Positions 19,501 through 27,774 of a DNA stretch of 64,000 bases are shown one piece after another (position 1 is the stretch's first letter; each line of letters starts with the position of its first letter). The stretch is taken from NCBI RefSeq assembly GCF_037126245.1, contig NZ_CP136925.1, positions 2,930,001-2,994,000 on the forward strand. Reading direction: 5' to 3'. The notes under the pieces were generated by a model. That model was given only the letters and a program-made list of their open reading frames with translations, had not been told where the DNA came from and did no database searches. Source of the stretch: Mangrovimonas cancribranchiae. Its GTDB lineage: Bacteria > Bacteroidota > Bacteroidia > Flavobacteriales > Flavobacteriaceae. A program made the position numbers and the translations under genes.

Positions 19501-19651
19501 AAGAGGAAGAGTTGTTTATAACGAAAGTTTTAATAACAGCAACAATACATTTATCCAACAAGTAAATGTAGGTGAAATAGCTTCAGGTATTTATTTACTA
19601 CAGGTTGAAGCAGAAGGACGAAAGTCTACCAAAAAACTCATTATCAAATAG
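16580..19651 (+). CDS. Reprolysin-like zinc metalloprotease with P-domain and T9SS sorting domain
   Basis: Large secreted protease, 1023 residues. Signal peptide (ends about IYAQ), propeptide-like region, then an M12B-type catalytic domain with HEMGHQFGAPH beginning at about residue 352 (HExxHxxGxxH) and a Met-turn candidate STIMAYAG. The central region is Ig/fibronectin-like, followed by a proprotein-convertase P-like domain (about 665-815, with GDLHMAVISAEGTRAYLY and GTWIVMAANLGG), a cadherin/CSPG-like repeat (about 820-935) and a type A T9SS sorting domain (YPNPSQGSFTVQL ... KKLIIK). It is probably exported across the outer membrane and cleaved on release. Own transcription unit with a terminator. 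Confidence 0.92.
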   Translation: MKKNYNKWTFLLILMLFSINIYAQNKSFWTKIDKSKINQENLVQRKSEPKKSTFYQLDITSLKQALSLAPERRNFTGESNVIVDFPNANGKIESFNVMEASIMAPELQERFPNIRSYVGTSLNDPSKLIRFSVTPQGLHTMTLSSKGMQLIDPYGANNTYISYSKADLPILDNGFICGVEDVDTELERNSNSNTESYRNADDGTMREFRLALASTVEYSAFHWQAAGLTQFNTEQERKAAVLAAMVVTMTRVNGIYERDLSITMTLIPNNTSIIFIGIDQFSNSNASALINESQAVIDANIGSANYDIGHTFSTGGGGLAQLNSPCTASKARGITGSPSPVGDAYDVDYVAHEMGHQFGAPHTFNGNAGNCAGGNRTASNAYEPGSGSTIMAYAGICPPQNVQTNSDAYFHQKSLQMIWDNITIGASQCAVTTSTGNAAPTATAGLNHIIPISTPYMLTAESTDADGTDSHTYTWEQYDLGAAGLPSSVLASGPLVRSVTGTTNPTRYIPNMMDLIENGGPSEWEVLSSVSRDINFRVTVRDNDPRGGQTATDIRTLTTTSNAGPFLVTSQNTLTTWSQGNTETITWDVAGTDANGVNALFVDILLSTDGGQTFDEVLATNVPNDGSHDITVPDLLADNCLVMVKGSNNVFFNINSSRIAIGYNFSDGDECNTYTFDLNQTLPTNATAFELIEVEVPGAGTISDVNVKYDISTSSLGDLHMAVISAEGTRAYLYPAGPCSTGSNMQVTWDHESTQSVADFCGNNPVTGVAMPVAITDPEPLNAIYGQEMNGTWIVMAANLGGTNMVFNTAELEICKSGTAAVLAPTRVTQDTVEVEVLSSATIDDTHLVVTSPNTGNTTDIVYTLTVLPVEGTLYLNGSALGVSDTFTQADLDAGNVTYTTTASNDAVDGFRVDVDDSNGGTLPNLLVNISIVENLSTDEFNFEVFNVYPNPSQGSFTVQLSTMDNVSLSMMDIRGRVVYNESFNNSNNTFIQQVNVGEIASGIYLLQVEAEGRKSTKKLIIK

Positions 19652-19672
19652 ATAATTTTAAACTATAATTAT

Positions 19673-19703
19673 AAAAGCTCCTGGTTTTTCAGGAGCTTTT
19701 TTT
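19673..19703 (+). terminator. Intrinsic terminator after the metalloprotease
   Basis: Perfect 11-bp stem AAAAGCTCCTG / CAGGAGCTTTT with a 6-base loop and T-tract. Confidence 0.87.
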
Positions 19704-19720
19704 ATTTTTATAAAAAAGTT

Positions 19721-20830
19721 ATGACCTTCTCATATTGGGAAAATACATCCTGGTTTTCAAATATTGATTTTACTATTATTGGTAGTGGTATTGTTGGTTT
19801 AAATTGTGCTATTTCACTAAAAGAAACCTACCCAAAAGCTAAAGTACTTGTTTTAGAAAGAGGAACCTTGCCTCAAGGTGCTAGTACAAAAAATGCAGGA
19901 TTTGCATGTTTTGGAAGCTTAAGTGAAATGTTAGACGACTTATCATGTATGAAGAAAAAAGATGTAGTAAACCTTGTTGAAAAGCGCCATAGAGGTTTAA
20001 AATTATTAAGAGAACGCCTTACAGATAATGCTATAGATTATAAACATTATGGCGGGTATGAATTATTCACAAAAAACGATAAACTATTTAACGCCTGTTA
20101 TTCTAAATTAGAAGAAGTTAACCAACTTTTACATCCTATTTTTAAAGCAAATGTTTTTAAAGTACTCCAAGACAAGAACAAGTTTCAAGGTATAAATAAG
20201 AATGTTATATATAATGCTTTTGAGGGACAAATAAATACAGGAAAAATGATGTCAGCCTTATTAAAAAAAACACATTTAAAAGATATTCTAGTATTAAATA
20301 ATATAGAAGTAACTAAATTTATAGAAGGTAACGACAAAGTTTATGTAAATACAAAAGCATTTCAATTTTCTACAAGTAAACTATTTATTGCTACTAATGG
20401 CTTTGCTTCAAAACTAATCAATGAGCAAGTAAAACCAGCAAGAGCTCAAGTGCTAATTACAAAGCCCATAAAAAACCTTCATATTAAAGGAACATTTCAT
20501 TTAGACAAGGGGTTTTATTATTTTAGAAATATTGATAATAGAATCCTACTTGGTGGCGGAAGAAATTTAGATTTTAAGCAAGAAGAAACGTTTAAATTTG
20601 GTCAAACAAGACTTGTAGAATATAAACTTAAGGAGCTTTTGAAAACTGTTATTCTGCCAAATACAGCTCATGAAGTTGATTATTTTTGGTCTGGAATTAT
20701 GGGGATTGGTTCTTCAAAGAAAGTAATTGTTAAACAGGTTTCAAATAATGTCTTTTGTGGTGTAAGGCTTGGAGGCATGGGTGTTTCCATAGGAAGCTTA
20801 ATAGGAGAGGAGTTAGCTAAGTTTGCATAG
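19721..20830 (+). CDS. FAD-dependent oxidoreductase (DAO family)
   Basis: Flavoprotein of the D-amino-acid oxidase/glycine oxidase-like superfamily. An N-terminal Rossmann motif binds FAD (IIGSGIVGLNCAISLKE, at about residues 18-35), then the family-typical RGTLPQGASTKNAGFACFGS, and near the C-terminus the second FAD-contacting region VRLGGMGVSIGSLIGEELA. 369 residues. The substrate cannot be inferred, and no amino-acid or glycine-cleavage gene is adjacent. It is convergent with the ABC ATPase gene, 3 bases apart. Confidence 0.85.
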   Translation: MTFSYWENTSWFSNIDFTIIGSGIVGLNCAISLKETYPKAKVLVLERGTLPQGASTKNAGFACFGSLSEMLDDLSCMKKKDVVNLVEKRHRGLKLLRERLTDNAIDYKHYGGYELFTKNDKLFNACYSKLEEVNQLLHPIFKANVFKVLQDKNKFQGINKNVIYNAFEGQINTGKMMSALLKKTHLKDILVLNNIEVTKFIEGNDKVYVNTKAFQFSTSKLFIATNGFASKLINEQVKPARAQVLITKPIKNLHIKGTFHLDKGFYYFRNIDNRILLGGGRNLDFKQEETFKFGQTRLVEYKLKELLKTVILPNTAHEVDYFWSGIMGIGSSKKVIVKQVSNNVFCGVRLGGMGVSIGSLIGEELAKFA

Positions 20831-20833
20831 TGG

Positions 20834-21742
20834 CTAATCGATTTTTAAAAAAACATTTACTCCTTCTTGTAACGCTGTATCATAATGAAAGAAAATAGAA
20901 ACCCCGTTTCTTATTCCCTCAATTAAATAATAATCTCCTTGAAAATAAGACTGTTTTACCGCAACCTCTATATTCGATTTTTTTACTACTGTTAATTGGT
21001 TGGCGTAAACTAATTGTCCATTAATATTATTATGTTCACAAAAAAAAGAAGCCACTAATGGGATGTTAGGATTTTTATAAAGGCTTTTAACGGTATCTTT
21101 AAAGGCAATCTTTTGATCTTGTAAAACAAGAACTCTATCGGCAAAGCCTAAAACATCATTTTTATCGTGCGTGGCAACCAAACAGGTAATGTTTTCTTGT
21201 TTTAAAAAATTAAAAACATTACGTCTTAAGCTACGTTTTTTAAAACTATCTATATGGCTAAAAGGTTCGTCTAGTAATATAACCTCAGGAGCTTTAGCTA
21301 AAGCTCTAGCAAGTGCCACACGTTGTTTTTGACCTCCGCTAAGGGTTTTTACTTTTACGCTCTTAAAATCGCTTAATTCAACAATCTCTAGAAGTTGATT
21401 AATACGGTCTTTTTTTCTTTCAGGGAAGAAGTTAGAAAGGTGTTTGCCAACATTTTCTTCTACGGAAATAAAAGGCATTAAATCGAATTCTTGAGTAACA
21501 TATTTCATAAAATCGTAACCAACTACCAAGTTAAATTTTGGACCAAGAATAGGTTGATTGTTCCATGAAATATGGCCGGAATTTAAATCGTATTCACCAT
21601 AAATAAGCTTTAATAGTGTGCTTTTTCCAGAACCGCTTTCACCTATAATAGCAATATTCTCACCTTTTTTTGCCTTAAAACTAACATGGTTTAAAATGAC
21701 GGATTTGTTATACGAAAAAACAATATTTTGAACATCAAGCAT
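20834..21742 (-). CDS. Orphan ABC transporter ATP-binding protein
   Basis: ATPase subunit with Walker A GESGSGKST, Q-loop (VTQEFDLMPF), signature LSGGQKQRVALARAL, Walker B VILLDEPFSHID and switch histidine VATHDKND. About 70 C-terminal residues beyond the core resemble the extra domain of importer ATPases. No permease or binding protein lies nearby, so direction and substrate are unknown. I use the ATG at 21742 (MLDVQNIVF). A longer frame from TTG at 21775 would start inside a terminator hairpin and adds no conserved sequence. 302 residues. Confidence 0.85.
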   Translation of the reverse strand: MLDVQNIVFSYNKSVILNHVSFKAKKGENIAIIGESGSGKSTLLKLIYGEYDLNSGHISWNNQPILGPKFNLVVGYDFMKYVTQEFDLMPFISVEENVGKHLSNFFPERKKDRINQLLEIVELSDFKSVKVKTLSGGQKQRVALARALAKAPEVILLDEPFSHIDSFKKRSLRRNVFNFLKQENITCLVATHDKNDVLGFADRVLVLQDQKIAFKDTVKSLYKNPNIPLVASFFCEHNNINGQLVYANQLTVVKKSNIEVAVKQSYFQGDYYLIEGIRNGVSIFFHYDTALQEGVNVFLKID

Positions 21743-21756
21743 GGACGAAAAATAAA

Positions 21757-21786
21757 AAAACCGCTTGAATTTCAAGCGGCTTTTTT
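21757..21786. terminator. Intrinsic terminator between the FG-GAP protein and the ABC ATPase
   Basis: CCGCTTGAA / TTCAAGCGG stem with A-run on one side and T-run on the other. On the minus strand it ends the FG-GAP gene transcript, implying that the ABC ATPase needs its own promoter. Confidence 0.8.
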
Positions 21787-21788
21787 GT

Positions 21789-23888
21789 TTATTTCTTCAC
21801 AAATTTTCGGGTAATAGTTTTTCCGTTTTTCTCAAGCCTTAAAATGTATAGGCCATTTGATAGATTTGAAACATCTAATTGGTTTTGTTCTAGTCGTTCG
21901 TTTTGAACAATTTTACCATTAATATCAAAAACGGTAGCTATTTTATTAATAACGTCTCCTTTAGTTTCAAAGTAAATAGTGTTTTCTACTGGATTTGGAT
22001 AGATATTTAAATCTGTTAGTGTTTCATCTTCAATAGATAAAGAGTTTCCTTCTACAAAAACATTTAGGGCATTAATATCTACATCTGTAAACACATCAAC
22101 AGTTCCCGAAGGCCAATAAATGGTTACATTATTGATGCTAGTTTCTGTACCAAGTCCAAAATGGGCGTTTAATGAGCTCATAAATTCAAAACCTTCACCA
22201 CTTCTTACGTCTCTAATTTGTGTGCCAGAGTTTGTATGTAGTTCTATTCTAGCGCCTATACCATTAAGGTTGCTAGCTGTTCCAACGGTTTTAATTTTTA
22301 TATAATTGTTTCCATTTCCACCATTGTTTAAGTAGAGTGAACCTCTAAAGACATCTAAAAATCCATCATCATTGGCATCACCAATAGCACCGCTTGGCGG
22401 CATGTCTGTTTGGTATATTGTAAAAGAGTTGTCACCATCGTTTAGCAAAATTTGTCCATTACTTAAAATATCTACGTACCCATCGTTATTAAAATCTCCT
22501 GGAGCATTTTCTATACCATAAGGAGCGCTGCCTACACCAGCAGTTGCTGTGGCATCAGTAAATGTGCCATCACCATTATTAATCATAAATTTATGTGATC
22601 CATCTGCAGATGAACTAGCTCCTACGTAAACATCCATATCGCCATCATTATCATAATCTGCCCAAGCAGACGACCAGGTTTGTACTGGGTCTCCAAGGTT
22701 AGAACTGTTATTATGGCCTTGTTCTGGATAATTGCTTTGGTAATAACCTAAATCTGCAACATTGGTAAAAACACCGTTCCCATCATTACGCCATAATTCG
22801 TTAATTTTATGAGTAATGTCACCACCACGACATTTAGCAATAAACATATCAATGTCGCGGTCGTTATCAAAATCTATCCAAACAGTTCCGTAATTACCAC
22901 CACTATTATGTGTACCAAGACCGTTAGGTATGGCGGTAGATGCGCCTTGATAAAAGGTAACATTGCCACTACCATCATTTATAAAATAAACATTTTGGTC
23001 TACATCATGGCATACAAAGGCGTCTAGATTACCATCGTTATTAATATCGGCAAAATTTGAACGTTGTGAAAACACATAACTAGTAGTAGCATAACTTTCT
23101 GAATACGCACTACCATCACTATTAGCTGTTATTATTGAAACGCCACTACCACCACCAAAAACTAAATCGTTATATCCATTGGCATCTAAATCACCTGCTG
23201 CAATACTCCAGCTTGGGCTATTATCAGCACTTATTGGGTGCGATTGATAGAAGAAACCAGTGTCTGTTTGATAATTAATATCAACGCTTGATGAGGACGC
23301 TCTTATTAAATCGTCTAAACCGTCATTGTTCATATCTACAAAAGCATAAGAAGACCCGCCAGTCATTGAAACACCAGGGTCTTCAATAAAAACAAAGTCG
23401 CCAGGCTCTGGTGGGGGAATTTGAGACCCTTCTGTTAGCATGAATTCAAAACCACCTGCATTCCATCTATCGTCAAAAGCAATATAGTATGTTGTTCCTG
23501 AAGTGGCGTTAAATTCTAAGTACGATAAATACCCATTGCCAATATCACCACTATCATCATCACCAGCAACACAAGTTAATGATCCGCAGTTTCCTGTATA
23601 AACATGCATACGTGTATCTCCTCCAGAGTTTACTGATAAATCGGTAGTTAAGGTATAAGTAGTAGAAACTGATGGCTGGAAGATGTACCAATAGCCACCT
23701 GAGGTACCAGAAGATCCGTTACTTGCACAAATAGGTGCAGGTATCTCTGTTCCTATAATACCTGGAACAGTCACCGTATTGGTGTCGTGTGCCGAAACAG
23801 AGATGGCTTCGTTACAAGTATATCCTGCTTGAGCATTAGCAAAACAAGTTGCTAATATAGCAAGGATAAAAAGTAGTTGTTTTTTCAT
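21789..23888 (-). CDS. Secreted FG-GAP/VCBS repeat protein with ASPIC/UnbV domain and T9SS sorting domain
   Basis: 699-residue secreted protein. After the signal peptide (ANAQ) comes a galactose-binding-like beta domain (about 25-155), then a beta-propeller with many calcium-binding loops of the DxNxDGxxD type (DMNNDGLDD, DLDANGYND, DINNDGNLD, DFDNDRDID, DYDNDGDMD, DFNNDGYVD), an ASPIC/UnbV module (GIGARIELHTNSGTQIRDV ... VTIYWPSG) and a type A T9SS sorting domain (YPNPVENTIYF ... TRKFVKK). Enzymatic function is not evident; such proteins usually bind surfaces or ligands. It follows the diheme cytochrome gene by 12 bases and is probably co-transcribed with it. Confidence 0.9.
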   Translation of the reverse strand: MKKQLLFILAILATCFANAQAGYTCNEAISVSAHDTNTVTVPGIIGTEIPAPICASNGSSGTSGGYWYIFQPSVSTTYTLTTDLSVNSGGDTRMHVYTGNCGSLTCVAGDDDSGDIGNGYLSYLEFNATSGTTYYIAFDDRWNAGGFEFMLTEGSQIPPPEPGDFVFIEDPGVSMTGGSSYAFVDMNNDGLDDLIRASSSSVDINYQTDTGFFYQSHPISADNSPSWSIAAGDLDANGYNDLVFGGGSGVSIITANSDGSAYSESYATTSYVFSQRSNFADINNDGNLDAFVCHDVDQNVYFINDGSGNVTFYQGASTAIPNGLGTHNSGGNYGTVWIDFDNDRDIDMFIAKCRGGDITHKINELWRNDGNGVFTNVADLGYYQSNYPEQGHNNSSNLGDPVQTWSSAWADYDNDGDMDVYVGASSSADGSHKFMINNGDGTFTDATATAGVGSAPYGIENAPGDFNNDGYVDILSNGQILLNDGDNSFTIYQTDMPPSGAIGDANDDGFLDVFRGSLYLNNGGNGNNYIKIKTVGTASNLNGIGARIELHTNSGTQIRDVRSGEGFEFMSSLNAHFGLGTETSINNVTIYWPSGTVDVFTDVDINALNVFVEGNSLSIEDETLTDLNIYPNPVENTIYFETKGDVINKIATVFDINGKIVQNERLEQNQLDVSNLSNGLYILRLEKNGKTITRKFVKK

Positions 23889-23900
23889 AATTATTATAAT

Positions 23901-24998
23901 TTAGTTGCAATTAGTATTTAAACTGGCTATCCAGTTTTCTATTAAAGTGACACCTTCTTGGTGTACTAATGTTCTTCCTAAAAGGGGCATTCTTACAGAT
24001 TCATCGGTAGCGCTAATGCGATAATGCATTACAGATCTACTTGGATTCCCTGGGGTTACAATATGAGTTAAACCAACGCCTAAGTCGGTGTCGGGTTCTA
24101 TGCAAACGCCTTGGTTTGTTGGGTTTTCTGAAGATTCAAAATCGAAACGTACAGGACGATATGCACAATGTGCTTGTTCTGAATGGCAATGTGCACAATT
24201 AATATCTAAATAGGCTCTAGCTCTTAACCCTAAAGAAACATTGGTGTCTTTCCAGCTCGGCATAGCGTTGACGTCTTCAGAAGAGATATCGTTCAGATAA
24301 CCAAATTCACGCCATTTTTGGATTTGATTTTTTACACCATCTGAATAATTATAACTTGTATTTAAATTTCTTGGTTTTGGCCCAATAGGAATAGAAACTT
24401 CTCCATATTTATGGCAGGTGTGACATTCTGCGCCAGAAGGCACTCTGTAGTTTACCGTATTTAGATTTCCAGACTCGTCATTCCATTGAAAATCTTCAAA
24501 ACTTCCATCTAAATCAAGATAAGCCTCATTTTGATCGTTATTCCAAACATAATTTGCGAATACCCATTCCGTTGGCTTTTTTATCATTAACCGGGTTTCA
24601 ATAATTTTTTTTGTGTCGTTTGGAAGTACGTTGGTATAATAAAAGTTTTTGATTAAAACTGTTCCTTCTGGAAAATCTAGTATATCACCGTCGGAAATAT
24701 AGGTAGCAGAAGTATTTTTGGGCATCCATACAAACCGCTGTTTTTTAGCATAATCGCTAAATAACGGATTGATTAAGTTGTAAGGTAAAACCCCATAAAC
24801 AGGTTGAAGGTTGGATATATCACCTTCAAAAAAATGATAATCGGAAAGGTTTTGATAAGGCACATTATCTATATCAAAAACCACAGGAGATGTTTGCTCA
24901 TCTTGAGGTTTTTCAATATAGTCGTTATTGTCAGAGGAACACGAAAAAAGCAACGTAATTCCAAGAATAAAGGGGGTGAAAATATACTTTTTTAACAT
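23901..24998 (-). CDS. Diheme c-type cytochrome lipoprotein (SO2930/HNE_0200-like)
   Basis: Lipoprotein (LLFSCSSDN lipobox) of 365 residues with two haem c motifs, CHTCHK at about residue 193 and CAHCHS at about residue 268, spaced as in the SO2930-type family that I recall. The conserved GVLPYNLINPLFSDYAKKQRF and FPEGTVLIKNF stretches precede the first haem site. A periplasm-facing electron transfer role is likely. In other bacteria relatives sit beside a beta-helix protein. Here the partner is an FG-GAP/ASPIC T9SS protein. A 14-bp inverted repeat ends two bases before the ATG. Confidence 0.83.
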   Translation of the reverse strand: MLKKYIFTPFILGITLLFSCSSDNNDYIEKPQDEQTSPVVFDIDNVPYQNLSDYHFFEGDISNLQPVYGVLPYNLINPLFSDYAKKQRFVWMPKNTSATYISDGDILDFPEGTVLIKNFYYTNVLPNDTKKIIETRLMIKKPTEWVFANYVWNNDQNEAYLDLDGSFEDFQWNDESGNLNTVNYRVPSGAECHTCHKYGEVSIPIGPKPRNLNTSYNYSDGVKNQIQKWREFGYLNDISSEDVNAMPSWKDTNVSLGLRARAYLDINCAHCHSEQAHCAYRPVRFDFESSENPTNQGVCIEPDTDLGVGLTHIVTPGNPSRSVMHYRISATDESVRMPLLGRTLVHQEGVTLIENWIASLNTNCN

Positions 24999-24999
24999 A

Positions 25000-25036
25000 A
25001 AATTTATAACCCTAGTAAATTAAGGGTTATAAATTT
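25000..25036 (-). promoter_or_regulatory. Hairpin abutting the start codon of the diheme cytochrome gene
   Basis: AAATTTATAACCCT (25000-25013) pairs perfectly with AGGGTTATAAATTT (25023-25036) across a 9-base loop. On the minus strand the 3' arm ends one base before ATG. It could be an operator for a dimeric regulator, a translation-controlling hairpin, or the terminator of asd, whose stop lies 41 bases upstream. Confidence 0.5.
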
Positions 25037-25077
25037 ATTAAAAAAGCGTTAAATCGAGCGGTTTTATGATAAAATAT

Positions 25078-26067
25078 TTATATAAGTGCTTGATTTTTTA
25101 AAAACTCGGCAATTTGTACGGTGTTTGTAGCTGCTCCTTTTCTTAAATTATCAGCAACAATCCACATATTTAATGTGTTAGGTAGCGATTCGTCTCGTCT
25201 TAATCGCCCAACAAAAACATCGTCTTTTCCATGAGCATGAATTGCCATTGGATACGTATTCGAGCTAGGGTTGTCTTGTAAAATAACACCTTTAGTTTGT
25301 GATAAAATATGTTTTACATCTTCTATATTATAATCGTTTTCAAACTGAATATTTACAGATTCGCTATGTCCGCCAGAGGTTGGAATTCTAACTGCTGTAG
25401 CCGTTACAGCAATCGTTTTGTCATTTAAAATTTTTTGTGTTTCACGAACTAGCTTCATTTCTTCTTTAGTATAGCCATTGTCTTCAAAAACATCGCAATG
25501 CGGTATGGCATTACGGTGTATTTGGTATGGATAAGCCATGTCTCCTTTAGTGCCTTGCATTTCATTTTCTAACTGCTGAACCGCTTTAACACCAGTTCCA
25601 GAAACAGACTGATAGGTTGATACAACAATGCGCTTAATGGTATATTTTTCATGTAAAGGCGCTAAAGCCATAACCATTTGTATGGTAGAACAGTTTGGGT
25701 TGGCTATTATTTTGTCGTTTTTTGTTAATGTATTAGCATTAATTTCTGGAACAATTAACTTTTTAGTTTGATCCATTCTCCATGCCGAAGAATTATCGAT
25801 AACAGTTGTTCCAACTTCAGCAAATTTTGGTGCCCATTCTAACGATGTGCTCCCACCTGCCGAAAATAAAGCGATATCTGGTTTTAGGCCAACAGCTGTT
25901 GCAAGTCCAACAACAGAATAGTCTTTATCTTTAAATGTAATTGTTTTGCCTACACTTTTTTCTGATGCTACAGGAATTAACTCATCTACAGGGAAATTTC
26001 TTTCCTGTAAGACTTTTAACATAACTTCACCTACCATACCTGTGGCGCCCACAACTGCTACTTTCAT
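25078..26067 (-). CDS. asd: Aspartate-semialdehyde dehydrogenase
   Basis: NADPH-dependent reduction of aspartyl phosphate to aspartate semialdehyde, the branch enzyme to lysine/diaminopimelate, threonine and methionine. It starts with the nucleotide-binding VAVVGATGMVGEVMLKVL. The catalytic cysteine lies in IIANPNCSTIQMVMAL at about residue 127, and the substrate-binding SGTGVKAV and PTSGGHSE are present. 329 residues is normal. A TAGTTTTG promoter box lies 24 bases upstream. Confidence 0.96.
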   Translation of the reverse strand: MKVAVVGATGMVGEVMLKVLQERNFPVDELIPVASEKSVGKTITFKDKDYSVVGLATAVGLKPDIALFSAGGSTSLEWAPKFAEVGTTVIDNSSAWRMDQTKKLIVPEINANTLTKNDKIIANPNCSTIQMVMALAPLHEKYTIKRIVVSTYQSVSGTGVKAVQQLENEMQGTKGDMAYPYQIHRNAIPHCDVFEDNGYTKEEMKLVRETQKILNDKTIAVTATAVRIPTSGGHSESVNIQFENDYNIEDVKHILSQTKGVILQDNPSSNTYPMAIHAHGKDDVFVGRLRRDESLPNTLNMWIVADNLRKGAATNTVQIAEFLKNQALI

Positions 26068-26090
26068 GATTTTAAATTTGAATTATTTGG

Positions 26091-26098
26091 CAAAACTA
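26091..26098 (-). promoter_or_regulatory. Putative -7 box of asd
   Basis: Minus strand TAGTTTTG, a full TAnnTTTG match, 24 bases upstream of the ATG. Confidence 0.5.
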
Positions 26099-26123
26099 AG
26101 TATTAATTCCATTTTTTAATATG

Positions 26124-26160
26124 AAAAAAGCCCTTGTTTTCAGTTAACAAGGGCTTTTTA
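26124..26160 (-). terminator. Intrinsic terminator of mscL
   Basis: AAAAAGCCCTTGTT / AACAAGGGCTTTTT, a 14-bp stem with 7-base loop. On the minus strand a T-run follows the stem. It separates mscL from asd. Confidence 0.85.
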
Positions 26161-26197
26161 ACAAGAAATTTTGATATGTTATATTTTTAACTACTTG

Positions 26198-26599
26198 TTA
26201 TTTTTTTAACAAATCACGTATTTCAGATAATAGTTCATTATCAGTTGGGCCTTTAGGAGCCTCTGGAGCTGGCTCTTCTTTTTTCTTCATTTTATTAGCG
26301 CCTTTTACAACCATAAACATAACAAAAGCAACAATAATAAAATCGATAACATTTGTGAGGAAAGCACCCCAATGTACAGCAACTTCACCTTCTATAACAC
26401 CTTCGGCATTGGCAACACCTTCTGTGATAATATATTTTAACTCTTTGAAGTCTGAATTGAATATTAAACCAATTAATGGTGAAACAATTCCACCGGTGAA
26501 AGAGGTAACAACTTTGTTGAATGCTGCACCCATTACAAAACCAACAGCAATGTCGATTAAATTGCCTTTCATGGCAAATGCTTTAAATTCTTTTAACAT
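26198..26599 (-). CDS. mscL: Large-conductance mechanosensitive channel
   Basis: Pentameric inner-membrane tension-gated channel that releases solutes on osmotic downshock. The N-terminus MLKEFKAFAMKGNLIDIAVG leads into TM1 (VGFVMGAAFNKVVTSF), and TM2 (FIIVAFVMFMVVKGAN) is followed by a lysine-rich region and the C-terminal helix DNELLSEIRDLLKK. 133 residues, typical. Single gene with a terminator. Confidence 0.96.
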   Translation of the reverse strand: MLKEFKAFAMKGNLIDIAVGFVMGAAFNKVVTSFTGGIVSPLIGLIFNSDFKELKYIITEGVANAEGVIEGEVAVHWGAFLTNVIDFIIVAFVMFMVVKGANKMKKKEEPAPEAPKGPTDNELLSEIRDLLKK

Positions 26600-26658
26600 G
26601 ATTATTGTTTTATAGTTAGTATAAATCTAAAATAGGTATTTTTCTTAAATCATGTAGC

Positions 26659-27774
26659 TTATTCTATAAAAACTCGTTTTATTCGTTTTGAAATATTGGT
26701 TATTACCTCGTAAGAAATGGTTTCTGTGGTTAGCCCAAAATCTTCGGCTGTATAATTTTTATCAAATAGAATAACGCTATCACCTTCTTGGCAATCAATA
26801 TGGGTAACATCAACCATAATCATATCCATACATACATTTCCAATAATGTAAGCTCTTTTACCATTTATAAGAGCATAACCTTTACCGTGACCGTGTTGTC
26901 TTCCTATACCATCGGCATGACCAATGGGTAAAGTGGCCGTTTTTGTGGTTTTTTGCGCAATATAGCCTCTGTTATAGCCTAAGCTTTCGCCAGGTTTTAA
27001 AGTATGAATTTGAGATATTAATGTTTTTAGTGTTCCAATAGGTAAAAAGTGTTTGTTTTCTTTAGTAGAGTTACCAAAACCGTATAAACCAATACCGCTC
27101 CTTACCATATCAAAATGGGCTTCGGGATAGTTTAAAATTCCTGATGTATTACAAATATGTCGCCAAGGCATGTAGCCTGTTTTGTTTTTAAAAGTAGAAC
27201 AGATGTTATTAAAGCTATTTATTTGCGATAGTGTAAAGGCTTTTTCGTTTAGGTCTTCACTTGCCGCTAAATGTGAAAATAAGGATACTGTTTTAACAGC
27301 GTTAGAAGTTTTTAATATTGAGGCAATTTTTGTAACATTTTCAATATTGAATCCTAAACGATTAAGCCCTGTATTAAATTTAAGGTGAATAGGATAGTTG
27401 CTCTGATTGAGTTGTGTAGCAACTTGTATAAATTCATTTAAAACAAAATCACTATAAAGACTAGGTTCTAGGGAATGCTGTATAATAGTTTTAAAATTTA
27501 CAGATTGCGGGTGTAATACTAAAATAGGTTTGGTTATTCCGGCATCTCTTAAGGCAACACCTTCGCTAGTGTAAGCTACAGCAAAGTAGTCAACACCTAG
27601 AGTTTGTAGTTTTTTTGCCACAGCTTGTGCATCATTACCATAAGCAAATGCTTTAACAACGGCTAAGAATTTTGTGTTAGGTTGCAGTTTTGATTTTAAA
27701 TAACTGTAATTGTGTTGTAATGCATTAAAATCAATAAATAAAGTGGTTTCCCTTATTTTATTATTTGGTATCAT
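26659..27774 (-). CDS. alr: Alanine racemase
   Basis: PLP enzyme making D-alanine for peptidoglycan. The PLP lysine lies in [13 protein letters not shown] near residue 38. The catalytic tyrosine region is [12 protein letters not shown], and the C-terminal beta domain contains [14 protein letters not shown] choose the ATG at 27774 (MIPNNKIRE), which overlaps the 3' end of tdk by 14 bases. An upstream in-frame ATG at 27810 would add 12 unconserved residues inside tdk. 371 residues. The overlap indicates co-transcription with tdk. Confidence 0.93.
   Translation of the reverse strand: MIPNNKIRETTLFIDFNALQHNYSYLKSKLQPNTKFLAVVKAFAYGNDAQAVAKKLQTLGVDYFAVAYTSEGVALRDAGITKPILVLHPQSVNFKTIIQHSLEPSLYSDFVLNEFIQVATQLNQSNYPIHLKFNTGLNRLGFNIENVTKIASILKTSNAVKTVSLFSHLAASEDLNEKAFTLSQINSFNNICSTFKNKTGYMPWRHICNTSGILNYPEAHFDMVRSGIGLYGFGNSTKENKHFLPIGTLKTLISQIHTLKPGESLGYNRGYIAQKTTKTATLPIGHADGIGRQHGHGKGYALINGKRAYIIGNVCMDMIMVDVTHIDCQEGDSVILFDKNYTAEDFGLTTETISYEVITNISKRIKRVFIE

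Noticed and set aside
21743-21775. Upstream TTG extension of the ABC ATPase
   Set aside because: It would begin inside a terminator hairpin and adds no conserved residues.
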